DNA of 64,000 nucleotides. Origin: Theodoxus fluviatilis. Lineage: Eukaryota > Mollusca > Gastropoda > Cycloneritida > Neritidae. The stretch's first letter is position 1. The number at the start of each line of letters is the position of its first letter. Shown here in pieces: positions 60,240 to 64,000 of this stretch. The translations under genes were made by a program, and so were the position numbers. The stretch lies in assembly GCA_034096865.1 (NCBI GenBank), contig JAWQFJ010016461.1, positions 1 through 64,000 on the forward strand. The letters run 5' to 3'. The notes beneath the pieces were generated by a model that saw nothing but the letters and a program-made list of their open reading frames with translations, searched no databases and had not been told where the DNA came from.

Positions 60240-62880
60240 ACTGGAACCCCATCCTGAGTCATCAAGTATGAAGGCATTACCTGTTTTTTGTTCAGTCCTT
60301 GACAGTAAAATTGATCAAAATTGAGATATTCCCACCTACCCACCCCCTTCAATGTCCAGTCTGTGCACCCTTATTGATGTATGTGTATAGTTATTACTCA
60401 TGGTTATCATCAGTCACTATTCAAATTATGTATTGTATAGGCTTTGCATATATATTTTCTCTTCTTTTTTTCAAAGACAGGGCATATTATTATGTATAAT
60501 TTTTCTGTGATGGTTAAGCAGGTGTCATGCAAGTACATGTAAACAGTTCACAAATTTTCCCTCTTTTTCTTGAAATTGCCATGCTGACAATCTGTAAACT
60601 TTCTATCACTTTGGATAAACTTTGACCAGTATGAATTATTTCTTCAGCATGGTGACTATTGCCACATTACACAGATTTGCATTGCTACCTGCTGTATGTT
60701 GTGCCTCCTAGTTGGCCTTGCAATACCCACTGTACACTTTGCACCCAATGTGATTCTTGCATCATGTCCCCTATGTCTGTGTGGATTGCCTCTAGAACTA
60801 GTTTGGACACGGATCGCTCTTGCTGCAGAGTCATGCTCTGCATGTCCTCGCACTTGAAACCTGAAGTGTGGCTTCCTGCTTGGCTCCAGTGCACACCTAC
60901 CTCTTTGTGTCCACTCTGTCTGAGACACACAGACCACTTTCAGAGTGCTGCTTCTGCACCATCAACACATTGGTTGAGTATAGAAGGGAGGAACTCAAAC
61001 CTAAGATCCTGTCCTTCTGTATGCATTTGTCTGCTGCCCACTTGTACCTGAAAATCCTACTCACACTGCCAGTTTCTATGTCGTGGTTTTAGTGAGAGTG
61101 TTTGTGTTGGTTTAGCATTTCAGTTTCACACAGTCCACTCCTCTCATTTAAATTTTTTCTTTCCTTTTTAGTATCTCCACACTAAAAAATATTACCCATT
61201 TTATTGAGTTCCATGGAAGTTTTCTGTGGTTTCCTATCTCAATATGTTGATGTTGACTATTGATTATCACCCCACAAGGCTTTGCATACACAGTGGACCT
61301 GGCAGTGTTGCAGTGCTGGTCATGCAGAGTCCCACACTGGCTTTCTACAACACACTCACCGCACTGATTCCAACCTTCCCTTGTCGGCACGAGGAACAGA
61401 TCCGATGCTGAGTGACTTCTCCCTCCCTTCAAAGCTATTCTGCAGCTGGAGTTGTTGTGCTGAAAGATAAGCAGCTTGACCCCCTATCATTTGCAGTTTC
61501 TGTGTCGTCCACTGCACTGTTTGATTGCAGATTTCAACTTGTCGAGAGGAAACACACCCTTTGTTTACTTGAATATTGGTTCTCTGTCATATCACTTCAG
61601 AACATCTTATGTTACATGTGTTGATTATGCTCATTTCATTTGAATGTTCTTGATAATATGCTTTGCACCTCCTCAACGTAAGCCAATTTGTCCTGCATAT
61701 CTTGGAGATGCACTGTGGCAGTTAGTGTAGGGTTTCTGTTTCAAAGGAGGCTGACACTTTTTTGGGGGGTTGCTGTAAAGTTTGAATCAGTCCATGAACT
61801 GCCCATGTACAAGCTGATAGTGCAAAAAGGTGTGTGCAGCTGCCTGCTGTGTCATGTGCATGTATCCCCACACTTTGGACCCGTGCCGTCTTTCCTCATC
61901 AGTGTTGGTGTTGGTTCCTTGGCAGTCTGTGTCTGTGTCTGTATCTAGTCAGTGGTGTTGGTGCCCGGCTGTGGTCGAATCGCCTTTCTAGTCATCGTAA
62001 CGTAGCTGTGGTGGTCTTGTCTTTGAAACTCACTCTTCTTGATGCCTGTATGTCTTTGTGTGCGGTGAGATCTGTTCATCATCCACCACCCACCCACCCA
62101 AGTCCCAGCTCTGCAGAGACATTCAATCTTGCATGTTGAAGGCTGCAGGGAAATTCAAGTGCTGTAATGAATCCTCATGCTAAAAACTGATTATGGCTTA
62201 CAGGTAACGACTCTTGAGACAATGATGCACATTTGTGATATTTTCCTATGTGGGTTTTACCCTTTTAAAAATTTGTTTGTTTTTGTTCTTATGGAATGAG
62301 ATTCCTGTGTGTGGTTTTTTTACTGTATGATTATGTGCGAATTTGATGTGGTTTAAAACCTACTCCTCTACTGGTCTAAACCACTTTTGTCAAATGACTT
62401 GGTACGAGGGACAGTTTGGTCTTACAGCTTTCTCTGCTTCAGTGATGAAATAGTCTTCAAAGTGATGGCTGTGCAAGATGTTTAAATTGCTAAGGACTGA
62501 AGGCCAACGGCCATCCATCTTGCAAATAACGAGTGGCTTTCATTTCATCATGATACCAAGATTTTGTACAGTTGGTCAATATATCAACAGTAGTTTTTTA
62601 TTGCAATACTTGGTTGATCAAATAATATTTTTTCACTTTCGATAATGAGATCTACATATACATTTCCTGGAGAAGTAAACTGAATAGGTCTACATATTGG
62701 AAGGACTTTCATGGAGCTGGAGTACCATGTGGAATTTTTTTTTAAATAATGACAATGCAATGATGTGTATGATATTGTACAGACAAGTCTGTGTACATAC
62801 GTTCGTTTTACTGAGATTAAAATATTTGGGAATTCAATGTTGACTTTGTCGTGTTAATGTAGTTGCATGATTAGATCACA
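60240..62880. other. Unique sequence between the candidate convergent exon and the 18-bp array
   Basis: No family-level coding signal was recognised on either strand. ATTAAA at about 62816-62821 followed by GT-rich sequence is a possible distal poly(A) signal for a plus-strand transcript. Confidence 0.4.
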
Positions 62881-62914
62881 AAACCTCGCTCAGCCACAGC
62901 CCCCCATTACATCC

Positions 62915-64000
62915 ATCGCACCCAATACAGCCACAGCACCCAATACAGCCACAGCACCCAATACACCCACAGCACCCAATACAGCCACAGCACCCAATAC
63001 AGCCACAGCACCCAATACACCCACAGCACCCAATACACCCACAGCACCCAATACACCCACAGCACCCAATACAGCCACAGCACCCAATACAGCCACAGCA
63101 CCCAATACAGCCACAGCACCCAATACACTCATAGCACCCAATACACCCACAGCACCCAATACAGCCACAGCACCAATACAGCCACAGCACCCAATACACC
63201 CACAGCACCCAATACACTCATAGCACCCAATACAGCCACAGCACCCAATACAGCCAAAGCACCCAATACAGCCACAGCACCCAATACAGCCACAGCACCC
63301 AATACAGCCACAGCACCCAATACACCCACAGCACCCAATACACCCACAGCACCAATACACCCACAGCACCCAATACAGCCACAGCACCCAATACAGCCAC
63401 AGCACCCAATACAGCCACAGCACCCAATACACTCATAGCACCCAATACACCCACAGCACCCAATACTCCCATAGCACCCAATACACTCATAGCACCCAAT
63501 ACACTCATAGCACCCAATACACTCATAGCACCCAATACTCCCATAGCACCCAATACAGCCACAGCACCCAATACAGCCACAGCACCCAATACACCCACAG
63601 CATCCAATACACTCATAGCACCCAATACAGCCACAGCACCCAATACACCCACAGCACCCAATACACCCACAGCACCCAATACACCCACAGCACCCAATAC
63701 ACCCACAGCACCCAATACACCCACAGCACCCAATACACCCACAGCACCCAATACAGCCGCAGCACCCAATACAGCCACAGCACCCAATACACTCATAGCA
63801 CCCAATACAGCCACAGCACCCAATACAGCCACAGCACCCAATACACTCATAGCACCCAATACACTCATAGCACCCAATACACTCATAGCACCCAATACAC
63901 CCACAGCACCCAATACAGCCACAGCACCCAATACACCCACAGCACCCAATACACCCACAGCACCCAATACACTCATAGCACCCAATACAGTCATAGCACC
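62915..64000 (+). repeat. 18-bp minisatellite, ~60 copies, running off the right edge
   Basis: Unit AATACAGCCACAGCACCC with variant forms AATACACCCACAGCACCC, AATACACTCATAGCACCC and AATACTCCCATAGCACCC. Two units have lost one C (near 63173 and 63352), which shifts the frame, so the array is not maintained as coding sequence. Confidence 0.98.

Noticed and set aside
60656..61051. Overlapping 93- and 130-codon frames on opposite strands
   Set aside because: No family recognised, both strands open, and no supporting splice or poly(A) signals seen.
62867..63994. Frames encoding Thr-Ala-Pro-Asn-Thr (plus) and Gly-Ala-Val-Leu or Trp-Val-Leu repeats (minus), resembling antifreeze or silk-like proteins
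   Set aside because: Pure 18-bp minisatellite. Two units with a single-base loss break the frame, which coding selection would not allow.

Overview
The window is animal nuclear DNA, most likely from a mollusc. That assignment is an inference from gene content, intron density and repeat load. Genes are split into small GT-AG exons and about three quarters of the window is intron, microsatellite, minisatellite or transposon. There is no sign of bacterial, organellar or viral organisation.

Two developmental signalling genes lie head to head. On the minus strand is the 5' part of a Dishevelled (DVL) gene: four coding exons at 15856..15696, 12602..12533, 1087..966 and 131..52. They encode the DIX domain and the linker after it, and the gene runs off the left edge before the PDZ and DEP domains. 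On the plus strand is a complete coding region for a Mind bomb 2 (MIB2) E3 ubiquitin ligase: 17 exons from 22464 to 54808, 2766 coding bases, 921 residues, all introns GT-AG and all phases compatible. Domain order is MIB/HERC2, ZZ zinc finger, MIB/HERC2, two REP-type repeats, ankyrin repeats, RING, RING. DVL acts in Wnt signalling and MIB2 in endocytic activation of Notch ligands. DVL1 and MIB2 also lie close together on human 1p36.33 in the same divergent orientation, so this looks like an old linkage kept in compact form.

Layout: 1-15.9 kb, DVL exons in long introns full of GA/CT, GT, GACA and GGGA repeats, plus a 5'-truncated LINE (4.7-5.5 kb). 15.9-19.7 kb, a CpG-richer head-to-head interval likely to hold both promoters. 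19.8-22.15 kb, a C-rich minisatellite. 22.4-54.8 kb, MIB2. 54.8-62.9 kb, long 3' flank/UTR with a candidate terminal exon of a convergent minus-strand gene (59785..60237). 62.9-64.0 kb, an 18-bp minisatellite.

MIB2 introns carry most of the unusual structure. Tandem arrays begin at or within about 30 bp of the 5' splice site in at least six of 16 introns, and one array multiplies the splice donor itself. Other arrays have 40-, 47- and 39/42-bp units. A split LINE is interrupted by about 4.7 kb that has terminal inverted repeats and a recurring 'GTTCACAACATTAACACC'-like motif. A MITE-like element has a perfect 22-bp palindrome. Three copies of an ~850-bp dispersed repeat (one in DVL, two in MIB2) are rich in TCAAGGTCA nuclear-receptor-type sites.
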